Assembly (NCBI GenBank): GCA_016706275.1
Contig: JADJJY010000001.1
Span: forward strand, 682,001 to 746,000
DNA: 64,000 bases
Source: Chloracidobacterium sp.
GTDB taxonomy: Bacteria; Acidobacteriota; Blastocatellia; Pyrinomonadales; Pyrinomonadaceae
Reading direction: 5' to 3'
The notes under the pieces were generated by a model. The model was not told the origin of the DNA and did no database searches. It saw nothing but the letters and a program-made list of their open reading frames with translations. The translations under genes were made by a program, and so were the position numbers. How positions within the stretch are numbered: position 1 is the stretch's first letter; each line of letters starts with the position of its first letter. Positions 8,519 to 16,703 of the stretch are shown here, one piece after another.

Positions 8519-9398
8519 AAAACGATCGGCAATAGATGTGGTCAATCAGCTATTCGCCGGGATGAAAGCAAAAAGCGCTGAGCAGATCAAAGCCGTTTTT
8601 GCAGCGGACGGACAACTTATTGCTATCGACAAACCGCGTGACGGCACGGGCTTTTCGAAAACAAGGTTATTCACGGGCGAGGCTTTCGCCAAAATGATCT
8701 CCGAAGCAAAAGGAGCGGATTTTATCGAAGTGATGCCATCGCCCGAAGCGCGAATTTCGGGTGATCTAGCGATCGTTACGGGACGGTATACGTTTTTTGT
8801 CGGGGACAAATTTTCGCATTGCGGTACCAATACTTTTAATCTAGTCAAAACCGAAACGGGTTGGCGCATTGCCAATGGCGCATCGACGTTAGAGTTTCAA
8901 TGCGAGCGCGATCTTAAAGCCGTTTCCATTCCAACGATCGCCGCCGACCCGAAAGATGTCTCGACCATCGAGGGCATCGTCAAGGCGTTTTACGAAACCA
9001 TCTCAGGGCCAAAGGGCACACCGCGGCAATGGGGCCGCGACCGGACGCTATACATGCCGGACGTTCGCTTTGTAGGTATGACCGAAAAAAGCGGAAAGAT
9101 ACGCGTTGGCATCATGAGCCACAACCAGTATGTGAACGCGACCAATGACAACTTTGTCGCAAACGGCTTTACCGAGCGTGAGATCAATCGGGTTGTCCGG
9201 CGGTTTGGCAACATTGCTCACGTATTTTCGACATACGAATTTTCAAACGACGACAGATCGGAAACGGGCCGCGGCGTCAACAGCGTAGAGCTTTTCTGGG
9301 ACGGAACTCGCTGGTGGATCTCCGCTGCGAGCTGGGACGACGAGCGGCCAAACAATCCGATACCAAAGGAATTTTTGCCAAAAGGCAAGACAAAATAA
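8451..9398 (+). CDS. Secreted protein with two NTF2-like (SnoaL/DUF4440) domains
   Basis: A 315-residue exported protein; the signal peptide ends near residue 20 (SIAMFA, then QDEK). Two tandem NTF2-like folds are suggested by the repeated pattern helix (VVNQLFAGMKAKSAEQIKAVF; IVKAFYETISG), substrate-pocket strands, and a closing Trp-rich strand (KTETGWRIAN near residue 140; WDGTRWWISAASWD near 285). The second copy contains a longer insert. Such domains in acidobacterial secretomes are common and mostly uncharacterised, and may bind or isomerise small molecules. No Shine-Dalgarno sequence precedes the ATG, and the start lies inside the frame of the amidohydrolase remnant, so the present leader may be a product of that deletion. 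Confidence 0.8.
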   Translation: MKRNLVTVITLMFTSIAMFAQDEKRSAIDVVNQLFAGMKAKSAEQIKAVFAADGQLIAIDKPRDGTGFSKTRLFTGEAFAKMISEAKGADFIEVMPSPEARISGDLAIVTGRYTFFVGDKFSHCGTNTFNLVKTETGWRIANGASTLEFQCERDLKAVSIPTIAADPKDVSTIEGIVKAFYETISGPKGTPRQWGRDRTLYMPDVRFVGMTEKSGKIRVGIMSHNQYVNATNDNFVANGFTEREINRVVRRFGNIAHVFSTYEFSNDDRSETGRGVNSVELFWDGTRWWISAASWDDERPNNPIPKEFLPKGKTK

Positions 9399-9413
9399 TA
9401 TAAAATCCGAAAT

Positions 9414-10175
9414 ATGAAAAACTATCTGCTTATCTTTTTGGTTCTCTTGATCGCGTCGCCCGCTTGGGCCGCTGATATTAAATCCGGCGAAGACCTGATC
9501 GCTGCGATGTATAAAAAGTATGAAGGTAGGTGGTATAAGACGCTTACTTTTATACAAAAAACGATAACTCACAAGCCCGACGGAACGACGAGTTCCGAGA
9601 CGTGGTATGAGGCGATGAGCGTTCCGGGCAAGCTGCGGATCGACATCGAGCCGCTTGATAAAGGCAACGGTATTCTGTTTGCTGACGGTAAGCTCTTTTC
9701 GATCCGTGATGGCAAGGCTGCGGCCGGGCGCCCGTTCGTGCATCCGCTGATGACGCTCGGGTTTGACGTTTATCATCAGCCGATTGCTACCACTATCGAA
9801 CAGGTCAGAGGATTTGGCATCGATCTTTCGCTAGTTCACGTAGAAAAATGGCAGGGCCGCGACGTGTATGTCGTCGGTGCCGCAAAGGGCGATCTTAATA
9901 AACCGCAGGTGTGGGTCGACAAAAAGAATCTGTATTTCGTTAGGCTGATACAGCTTGGCGGCCGCGATAAAAAGGTCGTTAACGAAACGCAGTTCAACAA
10001 ATATTTCAAATCAGGTGGCGGCTGGGTCGCACCTGAGGTGCTTTTTCTTGCGGACGGCAAGCCGGCGACGACCGAAGAATATACCGAGGTACGCACAGGG
10101 ATGACGCTCGACCCCGAACTGTGGAATCCAGAGAAATGGATGACGGTTGACCGAACCTACTACAAAAAGAAATGA
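9414..10175 (+). CDS. Secreted LolA/LppX-like beta-sheet protein (253 aa)
   Basis: Exported protein: the signal peptide MKNYLLIFLVLLIASPAWA is followed by a helix (SGEDLIAAMYKKYEGRWY) and then a long series of amphipathic strands (TLTFIQKT, TWYEAMSVPGKLRIDIE, GILFADGKLFSIRDG, VWVDKKNLYFVRLIQ). This order resembles the half-barrel of outer-membrane lipoprotein-sorting proteins (LolA/LolB/LppX), but I see no defining motif, so the fold is an inference. It starts 15 bases after the NTF2-like gene and is probably in the same transcription unit. Ligand and role are unknown. Confidence 0.7.
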   Translation: MKNYLLIFLVLLIASPAWAADIKSGEDLIAAMYKKYEGRWYKTLTFIQKTITHKPDGTTSSETWYEAMSVPGKLRIDIEPLDKGNGILFADGKLFSIRDGKAAAGRPFVHPLMTLGFDVYHQPIATTIEQVRGFGIDLSLVHVEKWQGRDVYVVGAAKGDLNKPQVWVDKKNLYFVRLIQLGGRDKKVVNETQFNKYFKSGGGWVAPEVLFLADGKPATTEEYTEVRTGMTLDPELWNPEKWMTVDRTYYKKK

Positions 10176-10225
10176 TCGAATAATTCATGATAGAGCTTGT
10201 CTTGGATTATTCGTGCTGTTTACCG

Positions 10226-10250
10226 GGGCCGCGACAACCGTTCGCGGCCC
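10226..10250 (+). terminator. GC-rich hairpin downstream of the LolA-like gene
   Basis: GGGCCGCGA (10226-10234) pairs perfectly with TCGCGGCCC (10242-10250) around a 7-base loop, 50 bases after the stop codon. Only two T residues follow, so it is either a weak terminator or an RNA-stabilising structure between two genes of the run. Confidence 0.4.
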
Positions 10251-10296
10251 TTACTGCATCTGAAACTTAAATCCACGAAAGGAAGTATTGGTAGTT

Positions 10297-11205
10297 ATGA
10301 AGGCATTATTAATTGTCGTTATTGTGTTGTCAGCATTTGTGACCGGCCTTTCTCAAGGCGTTGCAGGTTCGGGCGTCACACCGGAGATGAGGGCTGAGGC
10401 GAATAAATATTACACGACTTCGGACTGGACAAATGCGGTCGCCGCATACGAAAAGATCGTCAAACTCGAACCGGCAAACCCGAATGCCAATTACCGTCTC
10501 GGGCTTTCATTTCTTAATCTGAACAAAACCACAGAAGCTCAAACGCATCTGGAAAAGGCGATGACGGCCTCTCCAAACCCTATTTTCGCACTTGGGCTTG
10601 CCCGAGCGTATGCCCGTGCCGGCAACAAGACAAAAGCGTTTGAGGCTCTAGATAAAAGCACTAAAGCCGGCGGTATCGCGCCGGAAACTCTTACCGCGGA
10701 AAAGGATTTTGCTCAGTGGAAAGACGACGCCGGGTTTAAGGATCTGGTCGCAAAGTCGGACATGGCGGTGAACCCGTGTAAGGCATCGCCCGAATTTCGC
10801 CAATTCGATTTTTGGATCGGCGAGTGGGATGTCAAAAATCCGCAGGGCGTGCCGGCGGGGTCGAGTAGCATCCAGCTGATCTTGGGTCAGTGCATAATTT
10901 TTGAAAACTGGTCGAGCGGCGGCGGCTCTAACGGAAAGAGTTTTAACTTATACGACGCTAACGATAAAAAATGGCACCAAACCTATGTTGATGACAAGGG
11001 TACCTTTACCCATTACGTCGGCGGCCTGATTAACGGCGAAATGGTGATAACGGCTGACACGTTTGTCGGCGGTAAAAAGACCCTGGCAAAAATGACGTTT
11101 TCGAAATTGCCGAATGGTGATGTGCGCCAGCATGGTGAAAATTCAACTGACGAGGGGAAAACCTGGACGACATCATTTGACCTGATCTATTCGCGCAAAA
11201 AATAA
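10297..11205 (+). CDS. Secreted TPR protein with DUF1579-like C-terminal domain
   Basis: Start taken as ATG 10297 (GAAAGGAAG at 10277-10285 upstream) rather than the in-frame TTG at 10288. The first 20 residues are a signal peptide (MKALLIVVIVLSAFVTGLSQ). Residues about 28-130 hold two to three TPR units (WTNAVAAYEKIVKLEPANPN; AQTHLEKAMTASPNP). From about residue 165 the sequence FRQFDFWIGEWDVKNPQG starts a DUF1579-like/lipocalin-type beta domain ending in TSFDLIYSRKK. This TPR-plus-DUF1579 combination is seen in periplasmic proteins of Acidobacteriota; function unknown. The gene is 12 bases before the cytochrome gene and likely co-transcribed with it. Confidence 0.78.
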   Translation: MKALLIVVIVLSAFVTGLSQGVAGSGVTPEMRAEANKYYTTSDWTNAVAAYEKIVKLEPANPNANYRLGLSFLNLNKTTEAQTHLEKAMTASPNPIFALGLARAYARAGNKTKAFEALDKSTKAGGIAPETLTAEKDFAQWKDDAGFKDLVAKSDMAVNPCKASPEFRQFDFWIGEWDVKNPQGVPAGSSSIQLILGQCIIFENWSSGGGSNGKSFNLYDANDKKWHQTYVDDKGTFTHYVGGLINGEMVITADTFVGGKKTLAKMTFSKLPNGDVRQHGENSTDEGKTWTTSFDLIYSRKK

Positions 11206-11217
11206 AACGGAGAAAAT

Positions 11218-11745
11218 ATGAAAACCACAATGCAAAGATACCTTTCCGTCGCGGCCATAACGATCGTCGGAGCTATGGGGATATTTGTATTCAACAGCGA
11301 CTTGCGGTTTGAAACCTCGATCTCTGCGCAAACAAACCCGACACCGACGCCGATTCCGGCTGAATTCGATCAACAGGCCGCACTTGCCAAGCTGCGCGAA
11401 CAGATCAAGGGCAGGGAAAAAGAGCCCGCCTCGGCCGTCTTCAAAAACATCCAGACGATGAAAGACCGGCCCACAGGGCAGCTTTTGGCGGTGATGGAAT
11501 TTGGCTATTCGCGTTCGCTGGGTGTCACGTGCACACATTGTCACGTTCCCGACAATTGGGAATCTGAGGACAAACCGACGAAACAGGTAGCCCGCGATAT
11601 GTCCGCAATGGTCGGCAGGATCAACGGCGAGATGCTCAAGGGTATAAAGAATCTGAAAAGTGCATCGCCGACGGTAAATTGCACGACATGCCATCGCGGC
11701 CAAGTGGTGCCGGCGTTAAATCTGCCAATGCCGCCGAAACCATAG
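11218..11745 (+). CDS. Exported di-haem c-type cytochrome (PRC-cytochrome-like)
   Basis: A 175-residue periplasmic or membrane-anchored cytochrome. The N-terminal hydrophobic segment (residues about 10-28) is a signal peptide or anchor. Two haem c attachment motifs are visible: CTHCH at about residue 104 and CTTCH at about residue 155. The spacing, the VMEFGYSRSLGVTCTHCH context and the intervening helix KQVARDMSAMVGRING resemble the half-repeat of the photosynthetic reaction-centre tetrahaem cytochrome subunit, a family widespread in non-phototrophic Acidobacteriota. GGAG at 11209-11212 is the ribosome binding site. No photosynthesis genes are nearby, so a role in general periplasmic electron transfer is more likely. 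Confidence 0.85.
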   Translation: MKTTMQRYLSVAAITIVGAMGIFVFNSDLRFETSISAQTNPTPTPIPAEFDQQAALAKLREQIKGREKEPASAVFKNIQTMKDRPTGQLLAVMEFGYSRSLGVTCTHCHVPDNWESEDKPTKQVARDMSAMVGRINGEMLKGIKNLKSASPTVNCTTCHRGQVVPALNLPMPPKP

Positions 11746-11772
11746 CCCTGTCATTCGACATTATAGAGATTT

Positions 11773-12708
11773 ATGAACGCAAAATACCTATTCGTCAGCA
11801 CGATATTTCTTTTAGGATTAACCAATTACATTTGGGCGCAGCAAAAGCCGGCTCCGGTTTATTACTTTAATCCGCAGTGGTCTTCTGACGGTAAAAAGAT
11901 CGTTTTCGAATCGACCAAAGATGGCAAATCAGCTATTTACACGATTAATGCTGACGGCTCTAATCTTCGTAAGCTAACTGACGGCACAACAACCGATGGG
12001 CAGCCGGGCTGGTCCCGCAACGGAAAACTGATCGTTTTTTATTCGCAGCGAGATGGGCGTTTGCAACTGTATGTGATGAATGCGGATGGTTCCGGACAGC
12101 GCAAGCTCACCGACGGAGCCGATCTGGATTACCTGCCGGATTTTTCGCCCAAAGGTGATCTTGTCGTTTTCCAATCCAGAAAAGAGCAGCCGGGAATTGC
12201 ACACGACATTTACACAATTCGAGTGGATGGAACAAATAGAACTCGTCTAACCGACGAAAAAAATGGTTACACAAGTCCGAAATGGTCGCCTGACGGAAAG
12301 AGGATCGTTTTTGAGCTAGCCGTTGTAACCAAAAAATATTACCGGGAATTGTCGAGAGAGGAAATGGGTAAGATGAAGAATTCGACCGAGATATTTGTGA
12401 TGGATAAGGATGGCACAAATATGAAAAATCTGACAAATAATAATGTTCAGGATTCTACTCCTCAATGGTCTAAGAACGGCAAAACAATTTACTTTATGTC
12501 TGACCGCGACGGTTCGCAGAATGTTTATGCGATGGACGCCGACGGGACTAGAGTACGAAAGGTCGCCGACGGAAAAATGGTGACGAATCCTTTTATTTCT
12601 CCGGATGAAAAGCATTTTGCTTATACGAAAGAAGTGGAGGGTAAATGGGGGCTTTACGTTTACGAGATCAAAAGCGCGAAAGAACGGCTTTTGATAGGGG
12701 GAAAGTGA
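11773..12708 (+). CDS. Secreted TolB-like PD40 beta-propeller protein
   Basis: Exported 311-residue protein with a signal peptide ending at about residue 23 (NYIWA, then QQK). Six PD40/TolB-type repeats follow, each with the pattern P-x-WS-xDG-K-x-I-x-F-x-S and INADGSN-LRKLT (for example PQWSSDGKKIVFES, PGWSRNGKLIVFYS, PQWSKNGKTIYFMS). This makes an almost complete six-bladed propeller without an attached enzyme domain, so it probably mediates protein binding in the periplasm. TolB itself has an extra N-terminal domain, absent here; therefore it is not called tolB. Confidence 0.85.
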   Translation: MNAKYLFVSTIFLLGLTNYIWAQQKPAPVYYFNPQWSSDGKKIVFESTKDGKSAIYTINADGSNLRKLTDGTTTDGQPGWSRNGKLIVFYSQRDGRLQLYVMNADGSGQRKLTDGADLDYLPDFSPKGDLVVFQSRKEQPGIAHDIYTIRVDGTNRTRLTDEKNGYTSPKWSPDGKRIVFELAVVTKKYYRELSREEMGKMKNSTEIFVMDKDGTNMKNLTNNNVQDSTPQWSKNGKTIYFMSDRDGSQNVYAMDADGTRVRKVADGKMVTNPFISPDEKHFAYTKEVEGKWGLYVYEIKSAKERLLIGGK

Positions 12709-12788
12709 GAGCTTAAGCCACCAGGCGTCCTTGCCTTCCGGTAAAGTCGGGGTACAATTACAACATTCGATTTCACAGGAGAGTAAAG

Positions 12789-14075
12789 ATGAAAAGAATG
12801 TTCGCCACTACCCTTGTCCTTTTTTCGCTGATCGCCCCCGTCCTAGCTGTCGATATGAGCGCCGAGATCGACGCCGCGACTGCTAAGATCATGCCGCAGG
12901 TCGTCCAGTGGCGTCGATACATCCACGAACATCCCGAACTTGGTAATCGTGAGGTGGAGACTGCAAAGCTCGTCGCCGAGCATCTTAGAAAACTTGGTAT
13001 TGAAACACGTACCGGCGTCGCCAAGACAGGCGTCGTCGGTATTCTGAAAGGTGCTCAGCCCGGCCCGGTGATCGGCCTTCGTGCTGACATGGACGGCCTG
13101 CCCGTAACCGAACGCGTCGATGTGCCATTCAAATCGACGGTAAAAAGTGAATATAACGGTCAGACTGTTGGCGTCATGCACGCTTGCGGGCATGATACAC
13201 ATGTCGCGATGCTGCTCGGCACGGCGACCGTGCTCGCCGGAATGAAGGACAAGATCAAGGGGACCGTCGTGTTTATCTTTCAACCTGCCGAAGAGGGTGC
13301 TCCAGCCGGCGAAACCGGTGGAGCGTCGGACATGGTCAAAGAAGGCGTGATGGACAACCCAAAGATCGACGCCATCTTTGGCATACATATTAACTCTGCG
13401 ACCGAGATCGGCACGATCAAGTATAAGTCGGGTGCGGAGATGGCGGCGAGCGATTGGTTTAGCATCAAGATCAAAGGCCGGCAGGCACACGGAGCGTATC
13501 CGTGGCAGGGTATCGATCCGATCGCTGTCGCGACGCAGATCTACACCGGGTTGCAGATGATAGTCGCCCGACAGTCCGAATTGCCAAAAGCACCGGTGAT
13601 CATTACGGTCGGCCGTATGTCCGCCGGTATTCGCGAAAATATCATTCCCGAGGAAGTCACAATGGCGGGCACGATCCGCACGCTCGATTCGGAAATGCAA
13701 AATGACGTTCACGAAAAGATCAGACGCACAGCGACAAAGATCGCCGAGAGCATGGGAGCGACGGCTGAGGTAACTATCGACAGAAAAACGCCGGTGACAT
13801 ATAACGACCCGGCGCTCGTAAAGAAAATGGTGCCATCCCTAGAAAAGGCGACGGGCAAAGGAAACGTTTTGGAGGCCGAATGGGTTACGGGCGCTGAGGA
13901 TTTTGCATTTTACGGGCAGAAAGCACCGGCATTTTTCTTTTTCGTTGGTGGTATGCCAAAGGGCGGCAACCCGAAAACAGTCCCGTCACACCACACTCCT
14001 GATTTCTTTATCGACGACAGCCGCCTGGATGTCGGGATCAAGGCGTTTTGTAATATTGTGTTTGATTACAAATAG
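12789..14075 (+). CDS. Secreted M20D amidohydrolase/carboxypeptidase
   Basis: Zinc amidohydrolase of the M20D (hippurate hydrolase/IAA-amino-acid hydrolase) group, 428 residues, exported (signal peptide about 1-20, cut near VLA). Metal-site motifs: MHACGHDTHVAML (Cys and His ligands, about residue 130), FQPAEEG (catalytic Glu, about 165) and TGAEDFAFY (about 368). The dimerisation domain lies between about 195 and 315 (IKIKGRQAHGAYPWQGIDP). CAGGAG at 12777-12782 is a good ribosome binding site. It closes the exported run and converges on the pilus operon with a 3-base gap and no obvious terminator. Confidence 0.92.
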   Translation: MKRMFATTLVLFSLIAPVLAVDMSAEIDAATAKIMPQVVQWRRYIHEHPELGNREVETAKLVAEHLRKLGIETRTGVAKTGVVGILKGAQPGPVIGLRADMDGLPVTERVDVPFKSTVKSEYNGQTVGVMHACGHDTHVAMLLGTATVLAGMKDKIKGTVVFIFQPAEEGAPAGETGGASDMVKEGVMDNPKIDAIFGIHINSATEIGTIKYKSGAEMAASDWFSIKIKGRQAHGAYPWQGIDPIAVATQIYTGLQMIVARQSELPKAPVIITVGRMSAGIRENIIPEEVTMAGTIRTLDSEMQNDVHEKIRRTATKIAESMGATAEVTIDRKTPVTYNDPALVKKMVPSLEKATGKGNVLEAEWVTGAEDFAFYGQKAPAFFFFVGGMPKGGNPKTVPSHHTPDFFIDDSRLDVGIKAFCNIVFDYK

Positions 14076-14078
14076 AAG

Positions 14079-14786
14079 CTATTGCTCTACCCGAGGCCGA
14101 CGGCCTCCGCCTCTGCCACCTCTGCCGGGAACAAAGTTGTTGCGTCCTTCGCCGCGAAAGAGCGGGGTAAATACCCATTTGGAGTGGTTTTCGATGCCGT
14201 AATAGGTGATGACCGATTTACTTCGGTCTTGGCTGGCGACGCCGATGAAAGGCGTGTTTTCGGTCAGTACTTCGGTATCGGAGTCGTCCGGTGCCTGCAG
14301 ATCTTCTTCTGAATCAGTGTTCAACGAATTGACGATGACGAGGCTGTAACGGTCGAACGTCGCACTCGTGTTGGCCGGTAAAATGCCGCCGTTGTAATCC
14401 TGAACGCGTTTTGCAAACGGCCCGAGCGTATTGACATCGGCTTTTATGAGGCGCCAGCGTCCGTCTTCGCTCAGCGGATCGATCGCTGCTGAGGCCCTAA
14501 GTATTTGTCGTTTCTTTGTTCCCTGCGGCAGGCCATCGAGCAGGTCGTCCATCGAGTTTGGCAATTTTGCGCCGCGATAAAACTCGACATACTGACGGAT
14601 TGCTTCGGCGACCTCTTCGCCGCGGCGGATCGATTCGAGCTCTTTTTCACGCTGGACCTCTTGCTGTACGACAGGCGCGACCGCGAGGAGAGCGACCGCA
14701 AAGACAGTCATGATCGCCATCACGGCGAGCAGCGTCATACCGCGTTCATTTTTGCGATCAATAGCCGTCACCATCTCCGTCATCAT
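14079..14786 (-). CDS. Type II secretion/type IV pilus pseudopilin-like protein
   Basis: The prepilin signature is KNERG followed by the hydrophobic helix MTLLAVMAIMTVFAVALLAV. Cleavage would fall after the Gly, but the residue at mature position 5 is Ala instead of the usual Glu, as in GspK-type minor pseudopilins. The C-terminal part (DPLSEDGRWRLIKADVN; then a Gly/Arg-rich tail GRGGRGGGRRPR) is soluble. Start taken at ATG 14784-14786; ATG at 14772-14774 is an alternative. A longer reading to 14936 would add 50 Arg-rich residues that merely read through the upstream gene in another frame, so I reject it. The start overlaps the end of the PilP-like gene by 29 bases, implying coupled translation. 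Probably part of the pilus or secretion assembly. Confidence 0.75.
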   Translation of the reverse strand: MMTEMVTAIDRKNERGMTLLAVMAIMTVFAVALLAVAPVVQQEVQREKELESIRRGEEVAEAIRQYVEFYRGAKLPNSMDDLLDGLPQGTKKRQILRASAAIDPLSEDGRWRLIKADVNTLGPFAKRVQDYNGGILPANTSATFDRYSLVIVNSLNTDSEEDLQAPDDSDTEVLTENTPFIGVASQDRSKSVITYYGIENHSKWVFTPLFRGEGRNNFVPGRGGRGGGRRPRVEQ

Positions 14787-15843
14787 TATCGTCAACGTCG
14801 TCGTCCTTGCTCGGTGTCCGCTTTGGCTGCGGCGGAACATAGCGGGGCACGCCCGAAGGTATTCCCGGGATGCCCGCCGGTACACCGCCCGGATTGCCAA
14901 ACTGCGGAGAGCCGCCGGTCCCTGTGCCAGTTCCAAAACCTGTGCCTGTGCCGCCGGTGGTAGCAGCTTTTGTAAGCGGCAGACGATGCCTAAAGCCGAG
15001 GCTTGTGTCTTCGAAAACTACCTCGACATTCGAAATATCGACCAGTCTAAACCGTCCGCCGACAACGTCATTTAGTCTCGCGCCAAACGGTGTCGGCCGT
15101 CCGCCCTCGGTGAAATATGCAGTGTCGTTGTTATACCGCTTGCGGCCGATCATGCCGATATATTGAAATCCGGGACGCGGCGGAGCCTGCACGTTGAGCA
15201 TCATCTGATTCGAATACATCTTGCCATCCGGCGTCTGGACGATGATCTGACGGGCACCTTCTTGCTGGATAAAGTTTGCCGGGACATCGGCGACGAGCTT
15301 TTGCCCGTTAACAAATATCGTCGGCATCTCGCTCTGGTTAAAGTAGATACGCGAATCGGCGGTGAACATATCGCCGTTCACCTCCATGCGAAATGCGGGC
15401 GAACCGGCATAGATCGCCTGTGGATTTAGCGACGCCAGTATTATTGGCGGCGTTGGTGTCGGCGTAGCTGGTACCGGTGTTTTTATCGGCGGCGGAACGG
15501 GCGTTGGGCATTCCGCGCCTTTGCAAGGCGGCGGCGGTTCGTAAAATGCAAAAATATTGCGGCCTGGATCCGGAGCCCCCGATCCACCGGGACGGTAATC
15601 GACAGGTGTTGTCTGATAGATAAAATCTTGCTCGCCTACGGTTGGCAGAGGTCGTGTCGTGTCAACATTTCGCGGTGTTACACTTGGCCTGGGCGTCGGT
15701 GACGATTTGGCGGTGGGCGTGCTGCCGCCAAAAAAGCTACGGCCAAATGCTAAATACAAAGCAACAAGCGCAACAAGGCCAAGCAACGCGGCGGCGATGA
15801 TCTTGTTTCTCTCGGTCTTTGATTTGCCTTCCAAAAGTGCCAT
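14758..15843 (-). CDS. PilP/GspC-like inner-membrane assembly protein with IPT/TIG-like domain
   Basis: A 361-residue bitopic protein: one membrane helix (about residues 15-34), a long Pro/Thr-rich periplasmic linker (35-140), a beta domain with the IPT/TIG-like pattern LASLNPQAIYAGSPAFRMEVNG (about 140-215), then a PilP-like strand-rich region (about 215-300, FQYIGMIGRKRYNNDTAYF and RFRLVDISNVEVVFED). The end is a low-complexity Gly/Thr and Pro/Gly tail finishing in an Asp-rich run. Its position after pilN and pilO supports a PilP or GspC role: linking the inner-membrane platform to the secretin. It lacks the lipobox of classical PilP, so the assignment is by context and architecture. Confidence 0.7.
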   Translation of the reverse strand: MALLEGKSKTERNKIIAAALLGLVALVALYLAFGRSFFGGSTPTAKSSPTPRPSVTPRNVDTTRPLPTVGEQDFIYQTTPVDYRPGGSGAPDPGRNIFAFYEPPPPCKGAECPTPVPPPIKTPVPATPTPTPPIILASLNPQAIYAGSPAFRMEVNGDMFTADSRIYFNQSEMPTIFVNGQKLVADVPANFIQQEGARQIIVQTPDGKMYSNQMMLNVQAPPRPGFQYIGMIGRKRYNNDTAYFTEGGRPTPFGARLNDVVGGRFRLVDISNVEVVFEDTSLGFRHRLPLTKAATTGGTGTGFGTGTGTGGSPQFGNPGGVPAGIPGIPSGVPRYVPPQPKRTPSKDDDVDDNDDGDGDGY

Positions 15844-16703
15844 TACTGTTTTGTCACGGGTGCCATCGGGGCGAAATCAGGGCGGCGAAAATACGCGGCC
15901 ATCTCTATCTGCAGGCTGACCACCTCGCCGTGCATCTTGCCTTTTGGCTTAGGTAACTGCGTCGCGGGCTGCACGACGGGTTGATTAAATCCTGGTAAAC
16001 CACCCGCGATCGCGGGTGCCGTCTGGGTGTTTTGCTGTTTTTGCCCGTCGGAGTCCGACGGGGCAAGCTCGACTGAGCTGACAACGATAAATTCGCGGCC
16101 TGACTCGACCTCGCGGATAAATCGGCGGAGATTTTGATACGACCCCTCAAGCGTTACCGTCACGTAGACGCCGGGAAACAGGCTGCGAAATTTGGCGCGT
16201 CCGCGTTCCTCTTCTGATTCTTGAGTCGTATTAACGTCAACGATCTCAAGCGGAGCGTAATCCGGACCGGAGGTGTTTACGAGCCCGTAGCCGCGAATGA
16301 GGCCGTTCAGACGTTGATAGAGTGCTGTCTGGCCGTTTGTTGTTGCTGGCAAAAACCTCGTCTGAAAATCATCGACGCTGGTCAAAAGCTTTGCGACTTG
16401 GGCTTCGGTCGTAGTTATTTGGCCATATTTAGAGCGGGCAGAAACGAGCTCGGCTTCGAGCCGATCGGCTTCGGATCTGTTTTTTGCAAGCTCCTGATTT
16501 GACGGCAGTACCAGTAAGAAATAGAGAAATCCGACGGCCGCGATCGATAACGCTCCGAGAGCGACTGCTCCGATCTCAAGCGGCCCCCACATGCCGCCAC
16601 GGACCTTTCGGGGACGGTTTGGTGGCACGGGTGACGAAACAGAAACGGTTGCAGCCGATTCGACGTCGTTTGTCTCGGTTGGTATTGGATCCAGTTCAGC
16701 CAT
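15843..16703 (-). CDS. pilO: PilO-like type IV pilus assembly protein
   Basis: A 286-residue bitopic inner-membrane protein: polar N-terminus, one helix (about residues 46-66, ALGALSIAAVGFLYFLLVLP), a coiled coil (70-110, NQELAKNRSEADRLEAELVSA) and a ferredoxin-like periplasmic domain (about 120-225; GVYVTVTLEGSYQNLRRFIREVE is the typical PilO strand-helix unit). The C-terminal 60 residues are Pro/Gln-rich. PilO pairs with PilN to form the alignment complex of type IV pili. The ATG shares its bases with the pilN stop region (16703) and its stop overlaps the start of the next gene (15843), so the operon is tightly coupled. Confidence 0.82.
   Translation of the reverse strand: MAELDPIPTETNDVESAATVSVSSPVPPNRPRKVRGGMWGPLEIGAVALGALSIAAVGFLYFLLVLPSNQELAKNRSEADRLEAELVSARSKYGQITTTEAQVAKLLTSVDDFQTRFLPATTNGQTALYQRLNGLIRGYGLVNTSGPDYAPLEIVDVNTTQESEEERGRAKFRSLFPGVYVTVTLEGSYQNLRRFIREVESGREFIVVSSVELAPSDSDGQKQQNTQTAPAIAGGLPGFNQPVVQPATQLPKPKGKMHGEVVSLQIEMAAYFRRPDFAPMAPVTKQ

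Noticed and set aside
12843..13712. 289-codon open frame on the minus strand across the M20 amidohydrolase gene
   Set aside because: It is the antisense frame of a gene with complete catalytic motifs; its translation is rich in His/Arg/Cys and shows no domain.
14786..14936. Fifty-codon N-terminal extension of the pseudopilin
   Set aside because: It is the out-of-frame reading of the PilP-like gene end, Arg-rich, and would bury the prepilin leader.
14505..14963. 152-codon plus-strand frame over the PilP-like and pseudopilin genes
   Set aside because: Antisense shadow with low-complexity Arg/His/Ser composition; the minus-strand operon explains the region.
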